Under the pieces are notes generated by a model that made no database searches, was not told where the DNA came from, and saw nothing but the letters and a program-made list of their open reading frames with translations. 64,000 nt of DNA from Arcuatula senhousia (Eukaryota > Mollusca > Bivalvia > Mytilida > Mytilidae): the NCBI GenBank assembly GCA_963971305.1, contig OZ020307.1, positions 4,353,501 to 4,417,500 on the forward strand, given 5' to 3'. This document shows positions 35,154-46,412 of the stretch, one piece after another; the stretch's first letter is position 1, and each line of letters begins with the position of its first letter. The position numbers and the translations under genes are program-made.

Positions 35154-36226
35154 TAGCTTTCTAAATGTCAAGTTGAAACTCAGAAATGTCAGGTTGGAAT
35201 TAAGAAATGTCAGGTTGGAACTAAGAAATGTCAGGTTGGAATTAAGAAATGTCAAGTTGGAATTAAGAAATGTCACGTTGAAACTAAGAAATGTCAGGAT
35301 GGAACTAAGAAATGTCAAGTTGGAACTAAGAAATGTCAGGTTGGAATTAAAACATGTCAGGTTGGAATTAAGAAATGTCACGTTGGAACTAAGAAATGTC
35401 AAGTTGAAACTAAGAAATGTCAAGTTGGAACTAAGAAATGTCAGGTTGGAACTAAGAAATGTCAGGTTGGAATTAAGAAATGTCAGGTTGGAATTAAGAA
35501 ATGTCAGGTTGGAACTAAGAAATGTCCGGATGGAACTTAGAAATATCAGTTGGAACTAAGAAATGTCAAGTTGAAACTAAGAAATGTCAAGTTGAAACTA
35601 AGAAATGTCAAGTTGGAACTAAGAAATGTCAGGTTAGGTTGGAATTAAGAAATGTCAGGTTGGAACTAAGAAATGTCAAGTTGAAACTAAGAAATGTCAA
35701 GTTGGAACGAAGAAATGTCAAGTTGAAACTTAGAAATGTCAAGTTGGAACGAAGAAATGTCAAGTTGGAACGAAAAAAAGTCAGGTTAGGTTGGAATTAA
35801 GAAATGTCAGGTTGGAACTAAGAAATGTCAGGTTTGAACTAAGAAATGTCAGGTTTGAACTAAGAAATGTCAGGATGGAACTAAGAAATGTCAGGTTGGA
35901 ACTAAGAAATGTCACGTTGGAATTAAGAAATGTCAGGTTGGAATTAAGAAATGTCAGGATGGAACTAAGAAATGTCACGTTGGAATTAAGAAATGTCAGG
36001 ATGGAACTAAGAAATGTCACGTTGGAATTAAGAAATGTCAGGATGGAACTTAGAAATGTCAAGATGGAACTAAGAAATGTCAGGATGGAACTAAGAAATG
36101 TCAAGTTGGAACTAAGAAATGTCAGGATAGAACTAAGAAATTTCAAGTTGAAACTAAGAAATGTCAAGTTGGAACTAAGAAATGTCAAGTTGGAATTAAG
36201 AAATGTCAGGTTGGAATTAATAATGT
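35154..36226. repeat. 21-bp minisatellite, open on both strands
   Basis: About 51 units of 21 bp, roughly AAGAAATGTCAGGTTGGAAC plus one base, with G/A/C swaps (CAGG, CAAG, CACG) and GGTTGG/GGATGG/AGTTGA variants. Because the unit is 7 codons, the plus strand gives a heptad LRNVRLE repeated almost without break (35137-35559 and 35791-36228), and the minus strand gives LTFLSSN. Two short indels (about 35630 and 35785) shift the frame. I treat it as a minisatellite: no start context, splice signal, domain or non-repeat flank supports a protein. Confidence 0.93.
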
Positions 36227-36244
36227 GAACATTAAAAGTGAGAA

Positions 36245-36490
36245 ATGTCTACTTTGGTACTCTCCACACACGTTAGCCCACTATGGTCAGCGGTCAGGGT
36301 TTCCGTGTTATTAAGCTGACAATCCCTACGGACGAGGGCCACCCTATTCAGCCACCTAGGGTACACACTTAGTCGCTCTGTGGGCCGAGCACTGACCCGA
36401 CGTCAGAATACCAAGACCCTTAGTCGCCTGTTACGACAAGCTAAGCTCTGCTGCGGGCCTATTCGCCACCCGGGCCCCGCACGGAACTGA
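36245..36490 (+). mobile_element. Degraded SINE/MITE-like dispersed repeat
   Basis: GC-rich relative to its surroundings. It carries the words CTTAGTCGCCTGTTACGACA, GCTGCGGGCCTATTC and CACCCGGGCCCCGCACGG (about 36418-36483), which I recognise as the tail of a repeat widespread in molluscs. An earlier segment TTAGTCGCTCTGTGGGCCGA (about 36371-36390) is similar, so it may be internally duplicated. No poly(A) or clear target duplication. Confidence 0.5.
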
Positions 36491-36847
36491 AATATGGGGA
36501 AGAGTCTTTTGCGTCAATGGTATCAAGTGTGCCATATACCGGTATTTCATTTTGGGTGGTTTGAATTGCGGAAGTTTTCGGAAATTACTTACGCCAAGTT
36601 ACCTATATGGGTTTTTAAGAATTACATCTATATTATTAAATTAATAGACTTTTTTCTATGTTCGGATTTTATTCCTTTCACAATCTACAACATAATAAGT
36701 TTTTGTTATAAACATAACCAATAAACAGTGTACTTTATCACTATTGAATATTTCATTTTTCTGTGATGCTATGGGGGAATGGGGGGACAAAACGTTAAAA
36801 AAAATTACGGAATATTGCCGAGTTTGATTTTAAAATTACAAATTAAC

Positions 36848-37620
36848 CATACGTTCGTTTCTATCCCCAATATTTAAGCACCCTTCAGGTTTTGATAAAA
36901 GAAACGTAGCATGATATGCGAAGCAAAAAATAAAATAAAAAGAAGTTAGTAAAATGTTTAACTGGAGTCCAAGAAATAGCGTCCGAATTCTATCCCAATA
37001 TTTTTAAAACCGCCCCTATCTGATGATCACTAAAAGTAACCTGAACTGATCAACTTCGATACAGGTATATGGTATGTGTTACACTGTGCATATTTTTAGC
37101 CTTCAGGACAGGTAGATATATAAAATAATGAAACAATAAACGTAACAATAAAAAAATGAAAAGAAGTTAGCAAAATGTCCAACTGCAGGCAAAGAAATAG
37201 CGTTTTAGGAATTTAAAAATTACAGGTCCGAATCCATTATTTTCAAATATTTTAAATAGGTTATATTTATGTTACATAAATTGCCAAAATTCATAGGACC
37301 GAAACGATTTAAACAGGCCTAAAAACCTGTCGGACTGGTGCTAATTTGTAGATTGCAACTGACAACCGGTTAACCTAAAACTACACTAAAAAACTTTGAT
37401 AAAGATACAGGCTCTAAATACAACAAGAATGCTACACGCAGCCAAGTTGTAGGGGTTATATAAAGGAGATGATAAAATTAACATGACTTGAATTGAAATG
37501 ATAAAGAGAAATATATTGGGGTTGGGGGGTTGGGTATTTAAATTCACTTTTTATGGTTTATTTTTAGGTCAAGCAAAATGAAAAAAAAAATAACAGTACC
37601 AGTACGGGTAAATGGGCAAA
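36848..37620. repeat. 773-bp tandem duplication, copy 1 (empty site)
   Basis: Nearly identical to 37621-39034 once the insertion in copy 2 is removed. It starts CATACGTTCGTTTCTATCCC and ends GGGTAAATGGGCAAA. At 37148-37160 it reads ACAATAAAAAAATG without interruption, showing the pre-insertion site. The right half contains GGGGTTGGGGGGTTGGG and a GATGATAAAATTAACATGA word, related to the dispersed GAAATGATGATGA repeats elsewhere. No gene. Confidence 0.93.
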
Positions 37621-37925
37621 CATACGTTCGTTTCTATCCCCAATATTTAAGCACCCTTCAGGTTTTGATAAAAGAAACGTAGCATGATATGCGAAGCAAA
37701 AAATAAAATAAAAAGAAGTTAGTAAAATGTTTAACTGGAGTCCAAGAAATAGCGTCCGAATTCTATCCCAATATTTTTAAAACCGCCCCTATCTGATGAT
37801 CACTAAAAGTAACCTGAACTGATCAACTTCGATACAGGTATATGGTATGTGTTACACTGTGCATATTTTTAGCCTTCAGGACAGGTAGATATATAAAATA
37901 ATGAAACAATAAACGTAACAATAAA

Positions 37926-38568
37926 CAAGGAAATGTGTCAAGATGACACTGATGCCCCGCTAGCAAATAAAATAAAACTGTTATTTTTACCAAATTTGCT
38001 AAGTCCAAGGGCCCTAATTTGGGTCAAAATCAGTGGACCGGAACGAAACTCGAACTTGACCTGTAACTCATCATGGTAGACTCACATACCAAAAATCTTT
38101 TGAATATATGCAAGGATGTGGAAAAAAAGTGCGGAAAACTTTTTTTTTACAAAATTTGCTAAGTTCAAGGGCCGTAATTTAGGTCAAAATCAGTGGACCG
38201 GAACGAAACTCGAACTTGACCTGTAACTCATCATGGTAGACTCACATACCAAAAATCTTTTGAATATATGCAAGGATGTGGAAAAAAAGTGCGGAAAACT
38301 TATTTTTACAAAATTTGCTAAGTTCAAGGGCCGTAATTTAGGTCAAAATCAGTGGACCGGAACGAAACTCGAACTTGACCTGTAACTCATCATGGTAGAC
38401 TCACATACCAAAAATCTTTTGAATATATGCAAGGATGTCGAAAAAAAAGTGCGGAAAACTAAATTGTGACGGACGGACGGACGGAAGGACGGACGGACGG
38501 ACGGAAGGACGGACGGACGAACGGACCGAAAAACTATATGCCCCCCAACAAAGTTGGCGGGGCATAAA
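37926..38568. mobile_element. ~640-bp non-autonomous element with GCCCCGC/GCGGGGC ends
   Basis: Present in copy 2 and absent from copy 1 of the duplication, so its limits are known to within the A-run. Near the left end is GATGCCCCGC (about 37949-37958) and near the right end GGCGGGGCAT (about 38556-38565), an inverted pair. Inside, a ~160-bp segment with GTGGACCGGAACGAAACTCG and ACTCATCATGGTAGACTCAC is present three times (anchors about 38000, 38160 and 38320). A (GACG)n tract sits near the right end. No ORF; the arginine/serine/proline-rich frames here are (GACG)n translations. I recognise the family as a common bivalve repeat; the superfamily is unknown. Confidence 0.8.
38467..38527. repeat. 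(GACG)n microsatellite within the element
   Basis: About 60 bp of GACG units with occasional GAAG, next to ACCGAAAAACTATATGCC. Such a tract just before a GGCGGGGCAT end is typical of this bivalve repeat family. Confidence 0.95.
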
Positions 38569-39034
38569 AAATGAAAAGAAGTTAGCAAAATGTCCAACTG
38601 CAGGCAAAGAAATAGCGTTTTAGGAATTTAAAAATTACAGGTCCGAATCCATTATTTTCAAATATTTTAAATAGGTTATATTTATGTTACATAAATTGCC
38701 AAAATTCATAGGACCGAAACGATTTAAACAGGCCTAAAAACCTGTCGGACTGGTGCTAATTTGTAGATTGCAACTGACAACCGGTTAACCTAAAACTACA
38801 CTAAAAAACTTTGATAAAGATACAGGCTCTAAATACAACAAGAATGCTACACGCAGCCAAGTTGTAGGGGTTATATAAAGGAGATGATAAAATTAACATG
38901 ACTTGAATTGAAATGATAAAGAGAAATATATTGGGGTTGGGGGGTTGGGTATTTAAATTCACTTTTTATGGTTTATTTTTAGGTCAAGCAAAATGAAAAA
39001 AAAATAACAGTACCAGTGCGGGTAAATGGGCAAA

Positions 39035-39419
39035 ACAGTGGTTCAATAATGTTTTAGTGAGTGACTGAGTTAGTTGGTGTTTACCTCCTCCTCTTTTTAT
39101 ATGTTTAATGAGAGTGGCAAAGGGGACACAAGAAATATGTTTCCCAACATGAAACACGGGGCAAAAATACAGACAAAACAGAGCACGTACATCTATGTCT
39201 ATAACGAAAACGTGACTGAGAAATCAAAATCACGAAAGCATCCAAAAATAGACCGTCGAAAACGTTGCACGAAAATAAACATAAATTTATCACCCTTTCA
39301 TTTTTGATAGGCAAAAAAAACCAAAACAGTACGGGTAGGGGTAAATGAGCAAAGAGTGGGTACATTATGATGTTAAGAGTGAGTCAGTTAGTTGCATAAT
39401 ATGGGTAATATATGAGGAG
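39035..39419 (+). mobile_element. Degraded SINE-like repeat pieces
   Basis: Contains GTGAGTGACTGAGTTAGTTGG followed by TGTTTAC (about 39057-39084) and a second GAGTGAGTCAGTTAGTTG (about 39379-39397). The word GAGTTAGTTGGTGTTT is a head sequence I know from many mollusc repeats and recurs at about 41107-41130 and 56410-56430. No internal promoter or tail could be confirmed. The frames at 39074-39307 and 39105-39365 overlap this repeat on opposite strands and are unlikely to be genes. Confidence 0.35.
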
Positions 39420-39610
39420 GGTAGGACCTTTTTCGGGACACCGGTAAGCTCGGGATTCCGGGATTTGGACAATTTAAGTTCGGGATTCCGGGAATAAAAT
39501 TATATCAACTTTACCGGGATTCGGGATTTTCTCATTTTTAAATCGGGATGACGGGATTTTGTAAAAATTAGTTCGGGATTACGGGATCAGACCCCCTCCT
39601 ACACCCCCCC
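39420..39610. repeat. Degenerate CGGGATTCCGGGA repeat
   Basis: CGGGATTCCGGGA-like words recur at irregular intervals (about 39451, 39481, 39519, 39543, 39575), often after TTTAAGTT or AAATTAGTT. It ends in a C-rich patch ACCCCCTCCTACACCCCCCC. A decayed tandem repeat or part of a transposon; no coding. Confidence 0.6.
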
Positions 39611-41040
39611 TCATATATGGGCGATAGACATTAAGGAGATAGATAATGTAAGAACATAAATTGATGAGAAATATATCAGGAGGTGTTGTGGTTAACAAAG
39701 GAACAATGAATGTTGAGAACCACTTGAAATATGGAAATGGAAGGAAACACTACTTGGTGACCAACACAAAGAAAAATAATTTATGTTAGCCCATTATTCA
39801 AATTCAAATTCAAATTATTGTCAGCATTCAGGTTTTCAGTTCCAAGGTCCCATATCGATGGAAATGTTCAGGCAACTTTCCCCGCGAATTCGCGGGTGCC
39901 TTCTAGTATATATGACGATTATAACAACGATTTTATACCGACAGGGAACTTATTGGTACATATATATTTTTTGTGTGAAAATCATTTCTTATAAAATTAC
40001 CGGTAGTTTTTGATGAATAAAATATTCTTAAACTGCAAGAGTACTGTCAAATATATCTGACAAAAATCTGTAAAAGCAACAAAAAATCGTCACTGGGGTC
40101 TCTAAATTCAAACTTCGTCAATGGATCATCCGTGTCATAATACCAAAGTCTTACAAAGGAAAGTCTTTCCGTTGGGGACTTCAAATTTAGACAAGAAAAA
40201 GAACGATGAAATCAAATGAAGATGTGCGATGACAAAATGTTCAGTAACGGTTTATACTGATGAAGTATGTGTTACATTTTTTAGTCTCTAGAACATACTC
40301 TTGAAACTAATGCTATAAACACATAGAAAGGAAAGTTTTGAGAACAGGCATAAGGAATAAAACATTAATGTAAGTAGCGCAATTGGATTAATAAATTATT
40401 GGCGCAAAAGGGTTCATCCTTTCAAAAAAAATATCTTGGCCCAAACGATTCACTGGCACAATAAACTACGCTGTGGCGCTAAAGGACTTGAAAGTGGCAC
40501 AAACAGATTAAGTATAACACATTTTTGGGTGAACTATTCCACACCCGTGCCTAACAAGCCCTCAGTGATCAAGGATTTTAAATCGTTTTTGTTTGCACTT
40601 TGAATTCAATGCAGTATTTTGGCCAACAGTTTCAATATTTTCATTGAAACTGCGTCGAATTCTGACAATTGTTATGTTGATTTGTTACATTTAAAATGTT
40701 GCTACTCAATTAAATCGTATTTCAGAACTTCGTTAATCTTTATGATATAAAAGGAAATAGAATGACAATTTAAAAGACCGTTATAGGATCAGACTATATT
40801 TTTTTGTGAAAATAGCTCCACAAAAAAGACCCAATGACAGTAAGAATTCTAGTGTTGTACATAATTGATTACTTATTCAGTTCAAATAAAAGTAATAGCA
40901 AAACTACCGAACTTGGATGATCAATCTCAAATGTCCGAGGGAAAAGTCGAAACAAGGCAGACAAACCGGAGAAATTAAAGACCGCTATGGTCCTGACTTG
41001 GTATTTAGGCATTTCAGAATTAAATTGATTTTATGGTGCC
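39611..41040. other. Gene-free stretch with minor repeats
   Basis: A 16-bp perfect palindrome CCCGCGAATTCGCGGG lies at 39881-39896. Around 40398-40505 the words GGCGCAAAAG, GGCCCAAACG, GGCACAATAAA and GGCACAAACAG recur, a weak degenerate tandem repeat. No coding exon found. Confidence 0.5.
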
Positions 41041-41335
41041 AAACCCCCGTCTTCCATTGCGATCTTACGGTCCGGTAGTAACACGCAACACAACACGGTT
41101 GGAGAGAGTGAATGAGTTGGTGTTTTACGCCCGTGCAACGCTCTATAGGTTATTTACAGGCGATGGACATGAAAAGGATGATAAATTGAATATGAAATGA
41201 TGATGATAAATGAAATATGGGGATGGGGTGGGAAACATAGGACCGGTAAATTTTGAAGAACCACAGGAAAAGGGGAGAGATGGGTAGGGGCGGAAAAAAA
41301 TAGCCTATGTGGTGCACTACTTGGCGGTTGGAAGA
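41041..41335 (+). mobile_element. Dispersed repeat with GAAATGATGATGATAAA
   Basis: Shares ATTGCGATCTTACGGTCCGG and AGTAACACGCAACACAAC words with about 63098-63142, and GATGGACATGAAAAGGATGA plus TATGAAATGATGATGA with about 62815-62860 and, inverted, 45090-45150. The order of parts differs, so these are separately rearranged copies of one family. The two minus-strand frames at 41150-41396 run through this repeat. Confidence 0.5.
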
Positions 41336-42026
41336 CATAACATAACATTGATATAGAGGTGATCATCACAGAACAACAAGCAGCTAAACACTTCACTAAT
41401 CAAAACAATTACTTACCATTACACTCGACATCATTTTGAATTTTCCATCACTGGCTGATATCGAAGAAAAAACTTTTAAAATTTTATGAGATGTATTTTT
41501 TAATAAAATTCATATTTTTTAATGAATTACTGAGTTGTACCCAAGTTGATCTAGTTATATAAGAATTGATCTGCACTTATTCCACAATGTATGCACCAGG
41601 AAAGCTAATACACTTATTAGATCAGGTATGTATGTTTGACATGATTTTTGGCTATAAATTGTGTGTCAACCAGAAAAAAACTATGTTATCTTTATGTTTA
41701 AATATTTCAAATTATACTGATTGATGTCGGACATTAAATTATAACGATCATATTTTCAGACAAAAATTCCCCTTTTTCAATTACATATTTTTGGGGTTTG
41801 CATTATAAATTATGTAGTTGTCCAGTTAAAGCTCTCCGATTTCAACTACATATTAAAACATAATTTGTAACTTTGTTACTGTTGCTTTTTACTTTCTTTA
41901 ATTTAGAAATGAAAATAACGACAAGGTCTCAGACAATAAATTGTGTTACGACTTGCGGTCGTTTCGTGTATTCAAGACTCATCAGAGGCGTTCCAGCCAA
42001 AAGGATGACATGACAAACCAAATATG
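41336..42026. other. Gene-free AT-rich stretch
   Basis: No supported gene. The end (about 41925-42025) has GACTCATCAGAGGCG, which I recall from mollusc repeats, but the boundaries are not visible. Confidence 0.4.
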
Positions 42027-42028
42027 AT

Positions 42029-42162
42029 ATGAAGAGCATAAAAAAAAATCCAATAATTAATATATAACTTTAGAATGAAGTCTTCATAGTTTAATATGAA
42101 GAGCATAAAAAATAAAATCCAATAATTCATATATAACTTTAGAATGAAGTCTTCATAGTTTA
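42029..42162. repeat. 67-bp tandem duplication
   Basis: ATGAAGAGCATAAAA...CCAATAATT...GAAGTCTTCATAGTTTAAT occurs twice, the second copy starting at 42096, 67 bp after the first at 42029. Copies differ in the A-run (AAAAAAAAA versus AAAAAATAAAA) and at one or two bases. Each copy contains the palindrome ATGAAGTCTTCAT-like core. Confidence 0.9.
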
Positions 42163-43200
42163 ATATTTAGCAGAAAGAAACAGTTTCACGTGGACAAATG
42201 TAATTGCTTTATAAATTAGCAAGTTGTCCTTTTATAGCGCTATATGATACCATTTATATTTCTTGTAAAGCATTTCTTGGTCGTGACAAAGAGAGATTTT
42301 TTCAGGCACGCTATTTCCGATATTTTTCAACACTCCTTTAAATCCAGATTATCTTTCCCCTTCCGTATCTGTGTTATTTTTTATTCCGGAGATGGATTGT
42401 CCACCAGACCTAATTTGGAACTCGCAATGTACAGATGGTGTCGCTATTTCAGGCTTGATTTACGTCACAAAAGAGAAGGCATTGAATGTTAGGGCAGGGA
42501 ATCAATGTAAAAGAAAGAAATTTTATTGTTCAATCAATCAATGGCTTACGTAAAACAACGAGCAATTTTAAAATTATAAAGAATATTTCAACAGATGGTT
42601 GTGATGTAGCTAGAAATGTTCATTGGTGTGAAATGTAGCATAACATGTTATTTTATACGAGTTTCCAGCTTTGTAGAATAACATGTATAGGAATTTGTTT
42701 TAACACTGGAAAATTACATTTTTATTATTTTATATCTGTCATACCTGTTCTTTTAACTTTATATATTTGCCTTTAACTTCTTAAAATAATTTGTGAAAAT
42801 CTGCTATATGATTCCCTATTTCGGTTATCCTTTTCTTCCCTACTCAAAATATGTTCATTTGAAGACTAAGACTCTTGTTCTAGCTGTCGCCAAGCCAAGT
42901 CATCACACTGCATGTTGGTTATCTTAACTCTCAGCTTTGGATGACCCTGTACTTTTCAATATCCTGAGTTGTTTATAAAAGCTTGAAAGTTACTGCTGGG
43001 TTTATGTGTTCAAAACCCTAAAGCTAACCACTCTAAGGTTTGTATAATTTATGAAACCATCACTCTATGTTCTTGATGGAGGGATTGGATTACCCCAATA
43101 GCAGAAAATGGTGAACTTGATCTGTTTTCCAAATGTGTGTAGGGAAATGTTGTTTATTTTTTCTCTTACAAGGGAATGTGTAAGCAATATTATTAAAAAA
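42163..43200. other. Gene-free stretch
   Basis: Two overlapping short frames (42244-42492 and 42371-42553, plus) have no recognisable domain; I see no splice or promoter support. Otherwise AT-rich DNA. Confidence 0.45.
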
Positions 43201-43345
43201 AATGAATTGTTTTATCCCATGGTGTCTGTGCGTGTGTATGGGTGTTTAACGCCCTTTATTGACGCACCTGGGCCATGTAGGGTGGTCAGTTTTATTGGTG
43301 GCGAAAACCGGACTTTAAGAACCCTTGGCACTGTAATAGCTTGTG
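43201..43345 (+). mobile_element. SINE tail fragment
   Basis: GGGTGTTTAACGCCCTTTAT (about 43240-43259), GGCCATGTAGGGTGGTCAG and GGTGGCGAAAACCGGA (about 43297-43312) match the conserved central part of SINE-like repeats I know from molluscs and other marine invertebrates. No tRNA-like head or clear flank duplication, so a truncated copy. The open frame 43108-43350 covers it. Confidence 0.5.
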
Positions 43346-44939
43346 CCTAAAGTATTATAGTCTTTGTTGATGTAACTGTTGGTTTGGTGTTTTTTTCCCA
43401 GAATCTGTTACATATTTAATAATTCTATATTTTTAAGTGATTAAGTTTCCAGAACACTTGTGATCGGGTGGTTTATAGTGATGTTGTTAATGGTTATAGT
43501 ATTGATACCTTTATGTGTGCAGGTCTTCAGCAAATCATTTTTCGGAATTATTTTGTTAGTTTATTCAAATCGTTCATTATGAATGAAATCTCCATTAATC
43601 TGAGGATTTTGTTAGAAGGAAACCTTTCTGACTCCTGTGTTAAGTAATACAAATGAGAGAGAAAAATACCACCCACCAGAGATTTGCTATAATGAATGAT
43701 ATTTAGAGATTCTGCGTGATTTGAAGGAGAAGAAGAAAATATTTCAATCTAGCCTATAGTCCTAGATAGATATCAGACTATTGTGTGTAAGTCATGATTG
43801 TTTACAACACATGATTTCAGTCAGTACATGTACCACACGTAGTACGTATATATAGTAAATATGACATGTGTGGGTTGTAAAAACTTAATTGAAAATATGT
43901 AAATTGTTTTTAAACGCCATGTGTGACAATATTTGTTTTTAATATATACACTCGTGCCTGTAGCTACATATCATGAAGTATCTTGCCTACTATAGATTGT
44001 ATAGCTGTTCTGTAAAACACAATATTTCATGTTTTTCTGAATATAATGGTAAACTGCAATTCAAATATGAATTAACAGATAAGAATTCAAGACTTTTATA
44101 AGGAACTTTTTGAAGGATCGTCGATTGATTTTATGTAATAAATAATACGATGATAAGATGTTATTTGTTGGTTCTTTTGTAGGTATCATGGTTAGACGGG
44201 CAGTATATGTTACGTTTTGTGTTCGTTTGCTAAAGTGTTATCAGTTTAAGGTTGTATCTGGTTTGATGTTGGTATTTTGTGTGTCTGTGAATTGACATAT
44301 ACGGTACTTTCTGATGATTCGACTGTTTTGTTCCTTAAGGTTTATATTGTTACAATATCTGCTTATTTGTTTTTTATTTTGAATTTTCTGTACTTACGTC
44401 TGCTAGTGTTTATGTTTCTTACCCTTTTTTACATTAGTAAGTAAATTCGTCTGTCTATTATCTCTCTTTTGTTTTTACGTTTCAGTTTGTGTGATTTGTC
44501 ATCGTTGCTTTTTGTTCCTTTGTTATGGTTTAGTCCTACCAAAGAATGTTGTCTGAAGTATATTGGTCTACATTCATGGTTTCTTACTTTGTAACTTAAT
44601 GTTTCCTGTTTTATTTTATTAAACTTTTGCTCGTTTTTCTGCTTATTTTCGTGGACCTATCCGATAGTTTAAATTTTGTTTAGTTCTCTGTGACACATGC
44701 TAGAAATACTCTGTTTTAAACTATTTTAAGTTCGGCGAAGAGCTGTGTCTATATGTTTGCGATGCTAACAGATAACAAAAGGCTTAAGAACCAGATGAGC
44801 AATTCAGGCTCCTAGTAGCCATTTTTATTGAATCCCTTAAAATGAGGATGGTTTGTTGCAAACGTGTTCTTTATCACTCCTGTAAACTATAAACAAAATT
44901 GGTTCAGTTGTTTGAGAGGATGATATTTTTGATACTGTT
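43346..44939. other. Gene-free AT-rich stretch
   Basis: No coding exon, RNA gene or tandem repeat could be supported on either strand. Confidence 0.45.
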
Positions 44940-45195
44940 TACGGGCGACGTTCCTTGCACGTTAAAGAACCCTGCTGCAGGTCTCGATGGGTAGGACACG
45001 TAGGATCCCCATGCAGAAGCTGAATTTCCTGTCCCTACCATCATTCCTTTTTCCAGTGACCGTCAAAACTCTCCTCTCCGATTTGCCTTGTGTCCCCTTT
45101 CCTCTACTTCATCATCATTTCATGTTCATTTTATCACCCCTTTCGTGTTCATCTCCCGGATATACTTGTAGCCGAAATCGCACTGATTGGGAGTA
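44940..45195 (-). mobile_element. Dispersed repeat, inverted copy of the GATGATGA family
   Basis: Read on the minus strand it has CGGGAGATGAACACGAAAGG, AAAATGAACATGAAATGATG and GAGGAAAGGGGACACAAGG, matching the plus-strand copy at 62805-62890. The other end has CTTGCACGTTAAAGAACCC and TCGATGGGTAGGACACG (plus strand, 44955-45001), a conserved mollusc repeat word. The frame 44987-45196 crosses it. Confidence 0.55.
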
Positions 45196-46309
45196 AAGCA
45201 ATAACTAACAAACTAAACTAACGAACTGAACAGCAAGGCTGCACCGGTTAAACCTCAAAGTTTTCAAACACGCTAAATCTTCGTGACATTATACTTATGG
45301 AAAGACAATTTGATTTCTGACTTAGTTTCTGGTGTTTTTACTTTCAACTTTTGAACAATTGTATCAGTTATGTATTAAGGTAGAAATTTCGTGCATTTAG
45401 CCTCGCCATTAAATGTTTGTTCTCAAATCCCTACTACCTTAAGATACATCAATTTGAATGGGTAGGTGTTACGACAGGCTTACAAAAGCCGCATTTAACA
45501 ATGTTTCTGTTTGTCGCTTTCGTCTTTGTATCTTCTGTCTTGTTGTGTTCTTCTTAGCCTGAAACTACTTCCAATGCTGCTGAGTTCACACTATTTCTGT
45601 TTCTGTTGTTAGTAGATGTTGTCTTGTAAAGTTTATCTTTGTACTTGATGTCTTAGTTAAATTGTTCAGAAGGTGTCTTAGTTCTATGATAATTTCATGT
45701 TTGTTTTAATCACATGTTACACATGCGTTATCGTGATTATATATTATAAATCTAGGGCCAATTACTCCCATTACTAGACGGTGAGCAGCTAACATTGGTC
45801 ACATTGAAGGCTGTTTCTATTGAAATTGTAGATTTTTAAATTGCCATCGTCTTATTCCACATTACATTATCTTTTACAGCTGGACTTACAAAAAGACTAC
45901 ATTTCATTGTATAATTCATATAGATGCAAGACCATTTTAAGATTGTTCGGGTTTTTACTCTTTACTACAAATAACAAACAAATAACATACTTAAATAATA
46001 TTTTATTATATATATTTAATCTTAAACTATGGAATGGTTTTAACAAATAACATATACAAAATAAAGATTCACAAGTATTAGCAACATTATAATGGAGTCT
46101 GTCATAAAATAGCAGTACATTGTCGCTGTAATGACGTATTGATCAAGGGGAAGAACTCGTATTGAAAAAAAAGGTTACCCTATACAAATTACAGTCAAAT
46201 TGTTGAAAGATCTTGTAACGTTCTTTTAAACCATGATTGTGTATTTCCATTTACATCGCCATAATTTAACCATATATAACCATAAAAGTCAAAATATAAA
46301 ATCATCAAT
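45196..46309. other. Mostly gene-free, with a partial dispersed repeat
   Basis: About 45796-45865 carries GGTCACATTGAAGGCTGTTT and CGTCTTATTCCACATTAC, a partial match to the dispersed repeat at 46310-46412. The frame 45841-46050 begins in this repeat. Nothing else supported. Confidence 0.45.
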
Positions 46310-46412
46310 TCTTTACTATTGGTAACGCTGCTGGCTGTTTTCCATTGTGGATATTTAAAATATACGTTTATAATGTAGGTTGTGTCGCGTACACTTATTC
46401 CACATCTCATTT
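46310..46412 (+). mobile_element. Dispersed mollusc repeat copy (TTCCATTGTGGAT / CTTATTCCACATC)
   Basis: GCTGCTGGCTGTTTTCCATTG, TTTATAATGTAGGTTGTGTC and GTACACTTATTCCACATCTC in order. The reverse complement of 58395-58510 has the same order. The minus-strand frame 46195-46410 is a translation of this repeat's antisense strand. Confidence 0.6.

Larger units (their letters stand above)
37621..39034. repeat. 773-bp tandem duplication, copy 2 (with insertion)
   Basis: Second copy, offset 773 bp from copy 1, interrupted between about 37926 and 38568 by a mobile element. Very few differences from copy 1 apart from the insertion (for example GTACGGG/GTGCGGG near the end), so the duplication is recent. 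Confidence 0.93.

Noticed and set aside
35137..36228. Leucine-rich-repeat-like or coiled-coil protein
   Set aside because: The heptads arise from a 21-bp DNA repeat that is equally open on the other strand; no signal or flanking domain.
38349..38623. Arginine/serine/proline-rich proteins on both strands
   Set aside because: They are readings of a (GACG)n microsatellite inside a mobile element.
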